Shown here piece after piece: positions 1 through 11,104 of a stretch of DNA of 64,000 nucleotides. The stretch is from assembly GCA_028532985.1 (NCBI GenBank), contig JANCIK010000001.1, forward strand, positions 4,588,001-4,652,000, read 5' to 3'. Each line of letters begins with the position of its first letter. Within the stretch, counting starts at the first letter, position 1. A model generated the notes under the pieces. It was not told the origin of the DNA. It saw only the letters and a program-made list of their open reading frames with translations, and searched no databases. A program made the position numbers and the translations under genes. Source of the DNA: Stropharia rugosoannulata. Lineage: Eukaryota > Basidiomycota > Agaricomycetes > Agaricales > Strophariaceae.

Positions 1-636
1 GAGAGGTCGCTCCTGCTTCTGTCTTTTCTCATCTCGCCGCACTGGCTTGACATTCGGAGTTGATTGTGTTTCCTCGTGCAGAACTTCTGATGTTTCTTTG
101 TGTGTCGAAGATCTAGTGTGCCTCACAAACCAAGTAGAAAGCACTCCGAACCTGTAGGATTCGCAACCAGGGAGCGTCTTTATCGAATACTATTTCTCAA
201 CAATTGACAATGAGGAGTCATATATTTAAGAGCTTACTTGTATATGAGCATGTATTTCCTTTCTCTCCTGCAACGTTGGTTCACGGCCACCCAATCGCTT
301 GACAGAATCTTGGGTAACATGGTAAATTGTACCATCCTCCCATTGAAAATGCATGAACACACCGTGCAAAAACTGTATACCCTCTTCAGTTAATGTCGAG
401 CGCTGAGATATTTGAGGCTTTTTTGGCGGGGGCCGACGTTTCAAGTTCGTCTTTCTTCTGCCAGTCACTTCAATTGACGTTTTTTTCTTCCGTCGCTTAC
501 GGTTGTTCCTGTTTGTCCTTTGCAACGAGTCGCTTTCTTCATTGGAAGATCCTATACCGTTAACATGACTGCTGCTAGTAGATGTAGTTGTGAGGACCAC
601 ACTCATTGAGGACGAGCTACGAGTCATGATTGTCAT
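1..636 (-). CDS. Homeodomain-like protein HDL-1 (partial; 3' end lies beyond the window)
   Basis: Seen: three exons on the minus strand, 636-363, 308-238 and 177 to the window edge, joined by 54-bp and 60-bp GT-AG introns; an alternative acceptor at 190 adds four codons. The N-terminus is Ser/Thr-rich, then strongly basic (NRNNRKRRKKK), which looks like a nuclear localisation signal. From about residue 80 follows a helical block starting LTEEGIQFLH, then GGREPTLQERKEIHAHIQ, LPGCESYRF and STWFVRHTR. The WF and the downstream Arg resemble homeodomain helix 3, so DNA binding is a reasonable inference. Of the four paralogues here this one has the most canonical recognition helix. The ATG at 636 is the first in frame; the frame stays open upstream without another ATG. 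The middle exon is 71 nt, as in all paralogues. The C-terminus is off the window. Confidence 0.72.
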
Positions 637-2407
637 GAAAGAAAGTGTCTTACAGGAACATTTTCGATGTCTTGCATTCAAATTCAATAATCAATGTCCA
701 AGACTGGTTTCAAAGAACGTCAGCCTCGCGGACTGTCTACTCTGAGTCGTTACAGATATGTGTATGAATTATGAATTTCACTAGTGCTGTCGCTCACTTG
801 TACTCGAGTAGCCTATTCGGTTGCCAGAATCGGTAATGGAATACGGTACTTATATGCTTCTGTACATGCCAAGACACAAGGTCGGGAAATGGTCTTCGGG
901 CAGGCCCAAGCATGTCGTCATACTATACATGTAAGCGCCCGGAGTGTGACTGTCTGCTGCTAACGCTAACCAGTTTCAAGCCCGACGCTATTTTATACCT
1001 ATTTGTATGCCACAAACGACGTATATTGAGACACCTTTTTGATCACCTTAAATTGGTTCCAGCAGTGGGATCCGAGCGCTCTTTTTTCAGAGAAAACCGG
1101 ACTTTTTATTTTAGGCAAGTCCAAGCCAATTTTTTATCGGAAGCTTGTTGAAATAGGTATTTCTTGAAAAGATGGAACACATCCGGTTACATTTTACCAG
1201 GTATAAACAGACGGATGCCAGCATTGTGAATGTGTTTAATAAAAGACTGCTGAGCTCTATCGCCGTGCATGTTGGCTCCCGATGTGCCCGAAGACCCTGC
1301 CTTGCAGGCAGGTACGTACTCTGCCCGAACTGAATGCCGCCCACGCAAATAATCACTTACCGTTCATTGTTACTATAAGTTGAATATATATTGGTCATTA
1401 CGCCCTCACGGTGGTGCGGTATTGATACGATGCGTTGAGTTTATGAACCCCGCCCATACCTACTAGATAAATTACTACCTCATCCAGGTAATAGTAGAAT
1501 GACCATGCATATATCCTAGTGGTGGTATACATTGCAATTTATTAGAACTTTTGAAGTCACTGACCGGTCTCTTTATTCGGAATACCCAATTCACCGATAA
1601 TCGCTTATGCAGAAGTTATGTAGAATATAATGACATAGTACACAATATACCCCATATCTTTATAATTATGACACGCTTTTGTATGTAGGTGTTTGGCTGA
1701 CGGAGTCGCGGCATGCAGACCTGGGTTTGAGCTGGTTATGGAGTGACAAAAGGAGGTGAAATGCAATGCAATGGTCTGATACCGCCAACCAAACCAATCA
1801 CATATAGTACGCTATGTGTGTAGCACTACTATCGTACTTTTGCCAAACTTTTGCATCAGCGGCCAATCGGCGGCTGGCACTTTATGAGTCTATAAGCACC
1901 GCGCGCGCCAGCGCGCCCAATGCGCGCTGATTGCGCGGCGCGTTACTAACAGCGCCGTGACGCTTCATGTTATACTATTTACAAATGCTTTACAACATTA
2001 CTTACATACTACTTTGTTTACTGTGTACGCCCCAAGCCGCAGCGTAGCGAGGCGGAACTTGTATCGTTTCAAATTCTGCTACACTATGATGTACGCGCCA
2101 GTTATCTGGACTGAAATTATGGTATTACCATTAGGAACTGTTTATTCTGCGTTGCTGAATCAGTTTCCGCTTGGTGGATTGCATGTTTCTTTCCAGAGAG
2201 CTGGAAAATTAATAACTACGGGAGAAGGTGTTTCATCTCTTTATCGAGTACAGGGAAATATCATATAAAAGGGAGTTGAAAATCTCAATAAACTCCAAGC
2301 CAGGAGCTCATTTCGTATTCCCACCTCAATTAATTGGCAGGTCCAATTAACCTACTAGAGCCTCTCCTTCATCTTTTATATCAACTCAAGACATTGTTAA
2401 GAATACA
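637..2407. other. Intergenic stretch with a GC-rich patch
   Basis: No gene model is supported. Short open frames at 912-1151, 1111-1356 and 1957-2268 have no family motif or splice structure. An isolated patch at 1900-1945 is built of alternating GC (GCGCGCGCC, GCGCGCTG, GCGCGGCGCG) and is followed at 2030-2055 by a small GC stem. Both stand out from AT-rich surroundings and could be a transposon end or a relic. Confidence 0.5.
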
Positions 2408-3167
2408 ATGAAGTTCTTTGCTGCAATTACCTCGCTGTCAGCATTATTCTCTGCTGCCTTCGTCGCAGCTGCTCCGCATACTCCGTTACATGGTACGTGT
2501 TTCTTATACCAGCTCTTCATATGCTCATTGCATTGCTTTTCTTAGAGTCGGGAATACACATCTACCTCCGTGAGACGGGCAGAGGTCAACCGCACTGGCA
2601 CTTCGGCGTCGCATTACGCATGCCAAATTCACTCCATGATCAAGTTCATGAACACATTATCAGCGTGTAAGCTTTATTGCATACCTTGTGATGAACAAAA
2701 ATAGTAATTCAATATTTGGCAGCGGAGGCTTTTACTATGATACTCGTACAACCGAAGCGAGAAATTCATATCCCGTGGAGGGCCCTATATACGCAGCGGG
2801 AGGCGAAACGGATGTCAATACAGTCAAGCAACATGTAGAGCAGCTCATAGCCAGTATACCGCAAGGGCATGAGCCTCATGCAACTCAACCATACCAAAAC
2901 TGTCTTGACTGTACCTATCACGCTTTCAATCTTCTCCAACATCATAGGTACATCAATCCGGCGACTTGGAATAGCTTCCTGCATTTCTATAATCAGAATC
3001 GCCAAACTGTCATGCAAACTACCCACGCACATACGATGAACGAGGCCGCAGCCAGTCTCCAGTCTGATTCTTCGTCGTCTGACTCAGGCTCTTCTGGACA
3101 TAGTAGCGGTCACAACTCAAATGCTTCACACGGTTCTCATGCGTCTCATCAATCTGGCGGTCATTAA
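2408..3167 (+). CDS. Small secreted Ser/His-rich protein
   Basis: Seen: three exons, 2408-2492, 2546-2666 and 2705-3167, separated by 53-bp and 38-bp GT-AG introns. The start MKFFAAITSLSALFSAAFV is a clear signal peptide, probably cut near VAAAPH. The mature part has a HWHFGVAL block, then FGSGGFYYDT, a region with QNCLDCTYHAFNLL, and a low-complexity tail rich in Ser, Gly and His. An early His in HWHFGVAL and a later Cys in an NC motif before a helix are the layout of permuted papain-like hydrolases (LRAT/PPPDE type). That comparison is my inference and weak. The second intron is unusually short, so its borders are less certain. The gene sits between HDL-1 and HDL-2 with no obvious functional link. 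Confidence 0.72.
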
Positions 3168-4405
3168 TTTGACGAGATTTCCTCCATAATGCTGCTAAAG
3201 AGTAATGGTTTTATCCGACGAGCAGGCACCTATGTATTTACTTAATATACGCAATCGATATGAAGAATATACTACGATCGGGCACTAAAAGAGAAAGTCC
3301 ATTCGCAGAAGTTGTTCAGAAGATGGGCTGAGTCTCTGAATCATTGATACAAAAGCTCCCCACAAGTTTCTTGCAGCTTCTTCTACTTTCATACGTGTGC
3401 ACACCAAGGTGCTGCATATGATTTCAGATTGACCTTTGAAATTACGTTGCTATTTTTAGCTCATTTACACACTTACTCCATAAAGGTGAATTACATTGTA
3501 TTTGGTCTTTCTCTGCATTCTCTATCACATGGTTTGCCCTCCAGGAGACATATGTATGCGTTCACGACTCATTGTACTCCAGGGTTACATATCTAGCCCA
3601 TTCATTCTACTTGATAAAATCATAAGTTCAAATTCCCCGCATTGCATTAAATACATACTACTTACCTAAGTATGTACCCCATGACCGACCTTCTTGTTTG
3701 GTGACTTATCCTTACTCAATGTAGTTAGAGGCAGGTTACCTCTGGCCGATTCTTGGTTACATCCTATTACATCTAAATTCAGGTCATTAATTGGTCATAA
3801 ACCGCGAGCAGAGCTTAACTTAACTAAATATGTAACTTGGCACGGGGCGAACATGTGGAGCGAGTAAATTTACCTAGTCACATTTATATATTTAATATAT
3901 GTATCCGTGAATTTTTCATTGGTTGATAAATGTTCCGAGTCTTGGCTAAGCTTGGGATGCATTGACCCTAGCAGAAAAAGGCACATGAGGTGTCACAAGT
4001 GATATGAGCAAGATAAGTATAAGCCCCATTAGTATGTATAATGGAGGGAAACTCCCAGCCTCACACTAAAGTAGATGTCAGGTTGATTCACTACTCTACA
4101 AATCACATTACCCACTATAGCTTTTAGTATGACAACCAGCCAAGCAGCACAAGCCTACGAGGTTTCCGCTTCTTATCGACCTTATTGCACGTCACTTTAC
4201 ATGCGGTCAAATACCTATAAACAAATAAGCTCGTCCAGGTCATCATGCAAAAACGCACCGCCCGATTTGCTGGGGCTGATCGATAAGATGTCAAATAAGT
4301 AATAGGGACAATTTGTCTCCAATTCCTTGAGTAGTAATCTATTTGTGATTATATAAAGACTCACCACCATTCTGAGACATCCTCTCAAGTCTTCCTATTT
4401 CCCCC
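3168..4405. other. Intergenic, AT-rich
   Basis: I see no gene. The stretch ends in the HDL-2 promoter, with a TATAAAG at 4352-4358 about 50 nt before that gene's ATG. Confidence 0.6.
4352..4358 (+). promoter_or_regulatory. TATA-like box of HDL-2
   Basis: TATAAAG about 50 nt before the ATG at 4406. Inferred from position and sequence only. Confidence 0.45.
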
Positions 4406-5723
4406 ATGTCTCAACTACAACCCACTGCCGGTCCCTCTACGGTCGCCTCCCGTTCCCCTATTTCCCAGAGCGTGATGGGAGAGCCCCCGAAAACGCGGCA
4501 TAGGCTCACAGATGCCGGAAGGGAATTTTTGTACAGTAAGTGGTACTGTGTAAGGCTTTCTTTGGAGTTTCCAGTAACAAAGGCGTTATAGGATTTCTCG
4601 GTGCACTAAATGGCCGTGAACCGACGCTCGCCGAGCGGAAACGGGTTCTTGCAGAGATCCAGGTTTGTTTCTCCCTTGTCTTTGCTATATGGATGGATTG
4701 TTGAAGCGGCGCAATGTCTATGATAACAGAATCTTCCTGGGTGTGCCTTCTACAAGATGACAAACCTCAACAACTGGCTATCCCACCACAACCACGGTAG
4801 CCTTTCCGAAACGCCTGCGCGAACTGTGGAGCCTGGCGTACAATCGTCATGTGAGTATCGTCGTTCGTTCAAAGGTATGCTCCAACTAAGCGAGGGCTTG
4901 CGTAGCGACACGATATAGCACATTGTCCGAAGCTATACAAAAACAGCTTACGACACTCCTAGAATTAGAACGCGCTGTGGATCCGGTGACACCCCCGGTA
5001 ACCAAGATGCGCCTGTGGGCAGTAATGCTCAAGCCTTCAGGAGCAGACCAACAGGAAGTGGAAGACTGGCTCAGAGAAAGGTGGGAAATGAGAAGCCCGG
5101 GACGAATCGATAAGGACGAGACCAAGGTAGACCCTGGCGGACGAAGGACAGGCGAGGGAAAACTTCTGACGCCTGCAGGCACGGCGACGCCTGAGCCAGA
5201 AGTTAAGCCACGGGAATCTCCGACGGTTAACCCGACGGCACACGCCTCGGCACTCTCACTTCTAACTCCGATCTCACCGTCGGTGCAACACTCATTCGTG
5301 GCTTGGCCACCAGAAACTTATGAAAGCAAGCTACAGAGCACCCATTCACCGCCTCTTTACCCCTCTCAAAACAGTCTACCTCTTTCCCCCGTATCTCCTC
5401 GATTGAGCCCCCAACTAGCGTCGGCCTATGCTATGAATAAAGGCATGACAGGAAATGAGAAATTTCCGTCGCCCACTGTGGATGCCACTCATAGTAATCG
5501 TACAGGCAGCTTACAGAATACCACTTCACAGACGACACGCAGCTCTAATGATTTTACGAATCCCGCGCCTCTCCATTCTCTCATCCGTAGAGGACTGGCA
5601 GAGTATTCACGAAGTCCACCTAAAGTGGAAACTAATCTCCCTAAAACTGCAGAACAGTTCAATATCCGCTGGGCAGAGTATCAGCACATTCTGCAGAAAC
5701 TCGAACAGAAACTTGACATGTAG
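4406..5723 (+). CDS. Homeodomain-like protein HDL-2
   Basis: Seen: four exons, 4406-4535, 4592-4662, 4730-4850 and 4906-5723, all GT-AG, predicting 379 aa. The homeodomain-like block covers about residues 33-90: LTDAGREFLY, LNGREPTLAERKRVLAEIQ, LPGCAFYKM, then LNNWLSHHNHG where helix 3 of a homeodomain would lie. W is kept but the expected Phe and basic residues are lost, so DNA contact may be weakened. A second conserved block (LLELERAVDP, then MRLWAVMLKPSGAD) follows, then LLTPAGTATPEPE, a long Pro/Ser-rich linker, and a C-terminal block LIRRGLAEY with LPKTAEQFNIRW. Exon 2 is 71 nt as in the paralogues. The gene is convergent with HDL-3, 263 bp away. It has one intron more than HDL-3 and HDL-4. 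Confidence 0.8.
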
Positions 5724-5986
5724 GATATCAAAGCTTTATCCTGTTTTCTTGATCATCACAATACTCTAGGGCTATTAGCCATACTTCCTCAATCAACATC
5801 TACAACTTTATCTTGTTTATATCCACTTCTAAAATTCCCTGTGTCTTTTTGGTGTAATTTTCTCTTGTTCACAGATACCAAGTTGGCACAATCATAATCT
5901 TTCAATTGATATTATTGCCTCTAAGAGAAATTTACTCTTGATAACATAATGCAATGTAGGTAAAAACATTACACATTTCACATTGG

Positions 5987-7418
5987 TTATATTGACAGTG
6001 CCTGGTCAAGCTTTTCCAACCAAACCTCAAACTGTGAAAAACATTCATTAAATTCCGCTGCCGTCTTTGGAAAACGGTTTTCTTCTAACGCAGAAGGGTC
6101 ATGCTCGAACTCGACAAGACCCCGGCCTATGAGATTATGCAATGGGGGAGTCTGTACCATGGCTTGCGGAGTGGGAATGGGATAATCATAAAGAAAGGTT
6201 TTTGGCTCAGAGCGTATTTTCCTTTTAGATTTCTCATCCTGCTCTGTTTTTTCGATGTTTTCGTGGCGCTCAGAGCGAGCCAGTGGTACAATCCCAGGGA
6301 ACCAAGAAGATAAGTTGGTATGCGCGGCCGGAGAGGCGCTGGCAGCCTCACGCATAGACAACGTCGATCGAGACACTGAGCTGGGAGAAGTTTGCGGTGC
6401 GGCCTTTAAATAACATCGAGTGGCATCGTCTCTCTGTTCACCAAACCGGGCGGATTCAGTTCGCGGAGAAGTCGGAGTATATAGTGGTGAAGGGAGCTGC
6501 TTTATCATGGGCTGTTGTTCAATGTGGCTAGAAGTTGCTCGATTTGAAGTTATCGTTATATTTGGACTCGCAGGCGAACACGGCCAGGTGTGATCGGGCG
6601 TCGTTGCCGTTCCTGGAGGGGTCGGTAAGGACCCAGAGGGCGCCTCACCGGGCAGTTCCCGACCGTCGTTCTTGTGCCTGTCAGAGGCATTCCCAGGAGC
6701 ATTTTCAGCGGGGGCTATGGTACTCTCCGCACGTTTTATATTCCTCGCTCGTTCCTGCGCGTCCCATTTACGAAGGACCCACATTTTTCCAGCCCATTTC
6801 TCCACCTCCTGTGGGTCTACACCGGCGGGGGAGAGCATCGTGCCCCACAGGCGCACTTTGGCTAATGGGAGGGGACCGTCGGGATTAGTAGCTTGCTCTA
6901 AATCGAGAAGCTGGTTGATCTGCGACCTCACGTACAGCGTGAGAGTAGGGTGCTCCTTGAAGCTGTTATCTTTGTATATATAACCTGGACGTGAGGGAAT
7001 GAAGCCACGTTGGGAAGTCGCCGCGAACCAGCTATTTACGTCGAAGAGTCTGTAGAACTCGCACCCAGGGAGTTTCTAGTGTCATTAGTTCATTCAATGA
7101 TGGCAGTAATATATTCAAGTAGAGAGTTGCTTACCTGTAAGTGGGAAAGTATTGCTTTCTTTTCTTCGATAGTCGGTGTTCGTCCATTCAGTGATTCCAA
7201 TTTCCCTGCAACTCTATGCTTGAGCGAGCTTGAGATTTGTTAATGTGTCGCTTTATACCTTGCAGGAAACTAATTCCCTCGTCAGAAATAAGTTGGTGTT
7301 TCCGTCTAGGAAAGCCTGTGTGTAAACGCAGACCAGAAGACCCAGGATGAGAATGATCGACCCGATGCTCACGACTGAGCTCGTTAGTATAGACTGAACA
7401 CCGTGATGGGAGGGGCAT
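5987..7418 (-). CDS. Homeodomain-like protein HDL-3
   Basis: Seen: three exons, 7418-7259, 7205-7135 and 7075-5987, with 53-bp and 59-bp GT-AG introns, predicting 439 aa. The homeodomain-like block covers about residues 42-100: LISDEGISFLQ, LNGRTPTIEEKKAILSHLQ, LPGCEFYRLF, then VNSWFAATSQRG. WF is kept, but the residues after it are not the usual basic set. Conserved blocks follow as in HDL-2: LLDLEQATNPDG and VRLWGTMLSPAGVD, LPTPPGTATTPD, a Pro/Ser/Thr-rich linker with a basic stretch (KSKRKIRSEPK), and LIGRGLVEF with FPKTAAEFNECF at the end. The sequence where HDL-2 has its third intron is read through in frame here. The gene is convergent with HDL-2; the pair looks like an inverted duplication. 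Confidence 0.8.
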
Positions 7419-8817
7419 GGAGAAACTTAGGCAGGTACATCAGATTTCAACCACCTTTTATCTCTCCTCTGCTGTTGCTTAATTGATTTCGACAAGTGCA
7501 GGTGTTAGCACTGGAGATATTATAAGACGGTGCTGGCGCGTGACCAAATAATCCACAAGAAGGAATGCGATAAATAAATCAAGTTCAAGTGACTACCAAT
7601 TGTGCCCTGAGTCCGTCATTCGAAGTTGGAGATGTCCAGGTTTACTTTGAGCCTCACTGCCTGATCGATACTAGCCCCTGTCAGCAGTATTATTTATGTT
7701 CAACGGCCCTTTAAGGTCTATATCCGAAATATCCGTGTCTATAAGATAGGCAGTTGTTCGCTAGAAGTTCTACTGCATTGAAAAGGTTCGAGAGAAGTTA
7801 AGAAGGGACGTCAATGAATTTTTCTGCTCCGTTAGTCGACTTTTGGCCGAGGAAAGGCGTGACAGAATTATGTAATCTCCAGTACTGCTATCAATGCGGC
7901 AGCGCTGGCAAACTTTGCTCAACGTCGATGTCGATGTTGAACGACGAATTCCGCACCTACTCTCGTGGCTGGCGACTACGTCCTTCCCCCACGGCTGGTG
8001 CACGAATCGCTTTGTCGAGTATGCCGCATTACTCTATCCTAGGACCTAATGCAACAATCAACATGCTACGGCTACCACCGCGTTATCCTTGACCAGTGTA
8101 TGCCGAAACGTCAGCAGGTCTCTTCACCGCGAGTCTGTCCGCAGGACGATATCGGATGGCAAGAACCGGGGATCATCCGTATCTAACAGCTTGTTGTCTA
8201 CACCCCGAGCTGGACAATGACTTTTACTTTTATAGGATACATCAAGCATTGGGCTCGCGCAAGGCGAAATGAATACAGAAAGACGTACAAAGCAGCAAGG
8301 CCTGCAGGGACAGCACAGCCAAGGTGGCGGCGATATGCGGCTGAGGGGGCGAGGAGCTCGCGCGCGATGCTGGGCCGCGCGTATGGGCGGTGGGCAGGAG
8401 AAAGGCGTGGGGCTAAGAGCGGAAGTCCGCCCGGGCGCGGCTGACCCCGCACCGGCATGCAGCCCCTCCGTCATCGATATCCAGTGGCACGCATTTTCAC
8501 ATGATCGCGCCCGCCCAGCCCCCGCCCGCGTTCCACTCCCGAGTCCCGAATCACGCATGAATCCCCGCACGCCGCTACTTATACCACGCCCTGTGCGCGG
8601 CCTTTGCTTCCGCCCCCACACCCTCCATTTCGCTCTTTACTTGCTCTCTGTCTCTCGTCTGGGTTGCTTTCGCCGGGTCTACTACTGCAAATAATAAGAA
8701 TCACATTTGAAATACTGAACACTGTCGAAGACAAGAGAAGCTACTCGTTGACTACCCGGATCACCATCATATTACCCCGCGCATTATCTTCCCCACATCC
8801 CGTACAATAGCATCGCG
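7419..8817. other. Intergenic: HDL-3 promoter side and GC-rich SFC1 promoter
   Basis: No gene model is supported. A GC-rich block at about 8320-8600 (several GCGCGC and CCCGC runs) precedes SFC1 and produces long open frames on both strands that I read as shadows of base composition. A CT-rich leader lies at 8600-8680. Confidence 0.55.
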
Positions 8818-10094
8818 ATGTCCCGCAATGCGAACAAGAAGCCCGTGGGCTTCGCCACACACATCATTGCAGGAGGAATTGCCGGCGGCTGCGAGGCGGT
8901 GAGCAGTCTTCTTCACGTATAGCTATTCTGAGAGCTGATTGGCGTTTAACGATTTGCAGCTCGTATGTCAACCACTCGACACCATCAAGGTTCGAATGCA
9001 GCTGTCGAAATCCGGACGGGCTCCAGGGGTGAGCCTCTGACCAAAATGAACGTCCCGGGAGACACACTGACGAAGCGTAGACAAAACCGCGCGGGTTTCT
9101 CGCAACCGGTGCGAACATTGTGCGGCGCGAGACGCCCCTCGCCTTGTACAAGGGCCTCGGTGCGGTCTTGTCCGGTATTGTTCCCAAAATGGCTATCCGC
9201 TTCGCAAGTTTTGAGGCGTACAAGGGGTGGCTGGCAGACAAGGAGACGGGTAAAACGAGCATTGGGAACATCTTCATCGGTACGCCCCCCTCTTCCGTCT
9301 CCTGTTCCGCGTACATCAGCTGACCGTCGTTCCTGTCCCGTGTTTTGTTCCTCAGCTGGTCTCGGCGCGGGCGTGACGGAGGCCGTAGCGGTGGTCACCC
9401 CAATGGAGGTAGTGAAGATCCGGCTGCAGGCCCAGCAACACTCCCTTGCAGATCCCCTAGAAGCGCCGCGCTACCGCAACGCTGCACATGCAGTGTACAC
9501 CATCGTCAGAGAAGAGGGAGCGGCAACATTGTACCGGGGAGTGTCTTTGACGGCGCTGAGGCAGGCGACAAACCAAGGTTCGTCCTCAAGCGTCCGCATT
9601 ACCATTCGGCTATAACAACTGAACTGATGACGTCACTACAGGCGCCAATTTCACTGCGTACCAGGAACTGAAGAAGCTCGCTCAGCGTCTGCAGCCGGAC
9701 ATCACTGGGGACCTCCCATCCTACCAGCACATGTTAATTGGTTTAATATCCGGCGCCATGGGTCCCTTCTCAAACGCACCAATAGACACTATCAAAACAC
9801 GTATGTACTCCACATGTTATCCATCTAGGTTAATTAGGTTTAACCCTCATCCACGCCATAGGTCTCCAAAAAGCCCCTGCGACCCCTGGAGTCTCCGCCA
9901 TGCAAAGAATACTTGCGATCGCTGCGGACATGTGGCGCACCGAGGGCGTACGGTCTTTCTACAAGGGTATCACTCCGCGCGTACTGCGCGTAGCGCCGGG
10001 GCAGGCGATTGTTTTCGCTGTCTATGAACGAGTGAGCGGTGTCATGGAGCGAATGGGGAAGAGTGTGCGGGAGGAGGATGGGTACTCAGAGTAA
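8818..10094 (+). CDS. SFC1: Mitochondrial succinate/fumarate carrier (SFC1/ACR1 type)
   Basis: Known family: Sfc1 of the mitochondrial carrier family exchanges cytosolic succinate for mitochondrial fumarate across the inner membrane and is needed for growth on two-carbon sources. Seen: six exons, 8818-8898, 8960-9028, 9081-9279, 9356-9577, 9642-9800 and 9862-10094, predicting 320 aa, the normal carrier length. The three repeats carry the carrier signatures PLDTIKVRM, PMEVVKIRLQ and PIDTIKTRL. Sfc1-type stretches include LALYKGLGAV, IPK-like IVPKMAIRF, GAGVTEAV, GVSLTALRQATNQGANF, SGAMGPFSNAP and YKGITPRVLRVAPGQA. The model is complete from ATG to TAA with every intron GT-AG. A single-copy metabolic gene, it interrupts the HDL cluster between HDL-3 and HDL-4. 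Confidence 0.95.
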
Positions 10095-11104
10095 GGTACT
10101 TTTTTCCCTTCCAGAGATATTTTATGAGTGCTACATACCGCATTTTCCTTTTATCTTGTATTCATTCATTTGCACTTTCATGCTTCTATCTATTAAACAG
10201 AACAATGTGTATAACTTATCAGCTCTATGCGTTCGAGCTTTGAATCATGCTAACTTCAGTCACTGCACCTGAGTCGATGTGTGTGATACACGTGTGTTGT
10301 CTATTAATGAGTGAGGGAGAGATACACCCTTTAAGCTTTATTAATACATACAGACATGTGTAGATCTCATCCGTTTGCTTCAAGACCACGCTCAGGCTGC
10401 GGAATGACTGACCCTCTTTCATTTTCACCGTGAGGTTCCCTCGTGTATGAAAGAACTATTCTTGATTAACGTAATGTCCGCGGCGATAACCTTCAACGGG
10501 CGCTTTTCACTCGCTGATCTTTTCATCTTTCCTTGATCGTGAAAGTCTCATTAATTCTCGATGTATACTTAGGTGATGTATGTTTATACCTTACGTTATT
10601 GGCCACACATGATTGTCAGTGACTCAGAGAGAAGGCCCACGTTGGACCAGCATGTGGGAGGTAAATATCTATATCTGAAAGGAACATCGATCCAGGAGAG
10701 TCATAAGGACTTGCTAGAAGGCCCTTCGTGACATATAAAGCTTGAAGAACAGGTAGTTAGGTATATTCCTGCGTCACCCTAATTGAATCTTTTAGGACGA
10801 CCGTTTACGAGAAATCATCCCTTTCCCACTCTTGTACTACATTTGACGTCCCTTTGTCCTCTCATTGGACACTGAGTTTAATTAGGTAAGGCAAAGGGGC
10901 GTTCCTTGTCAGTACTACTGTGGCGCGCAAATATCAAAGATAGGCGACGCGCGGACGTCACTCAAAGGGATCATCGGGTTGATAAACGGGGAAATTAGGG
11001 CTTGAAATAAAAGCGAGAGTGCGAAACAACAAACGCAGGACCACGGATATCTTCAACTTTATAACTTCATCTTTTAAACTGCTCTCTCGTCCTCAACTTT
11101 CTTC
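10095..11104. other. Intergenic between SFC1 and HDL-4
   Basis: No gene seen. An ATAAAAG about 95 nt before the HDL-4 ATG may be its TATA element. Confidence 0.55.

Noticed and set aside
912..1356. Open frames on both strands (79 and 81 aa)
   Set aside because: No motif, no splice structure, overlapping each other in AT-rich DNA.
1957..2268. 103-aa plus-strand frame
   Set aside because: Composition random-like and no family features; TATA and leader of the next gene follow directly.
8124..8694. Long frames on both strands before SFC1 (up to 165 aa)
   Set aside because: GC-rich promoter DNA gives open frames in several readings, with Arg/Pro/Ala runs only.
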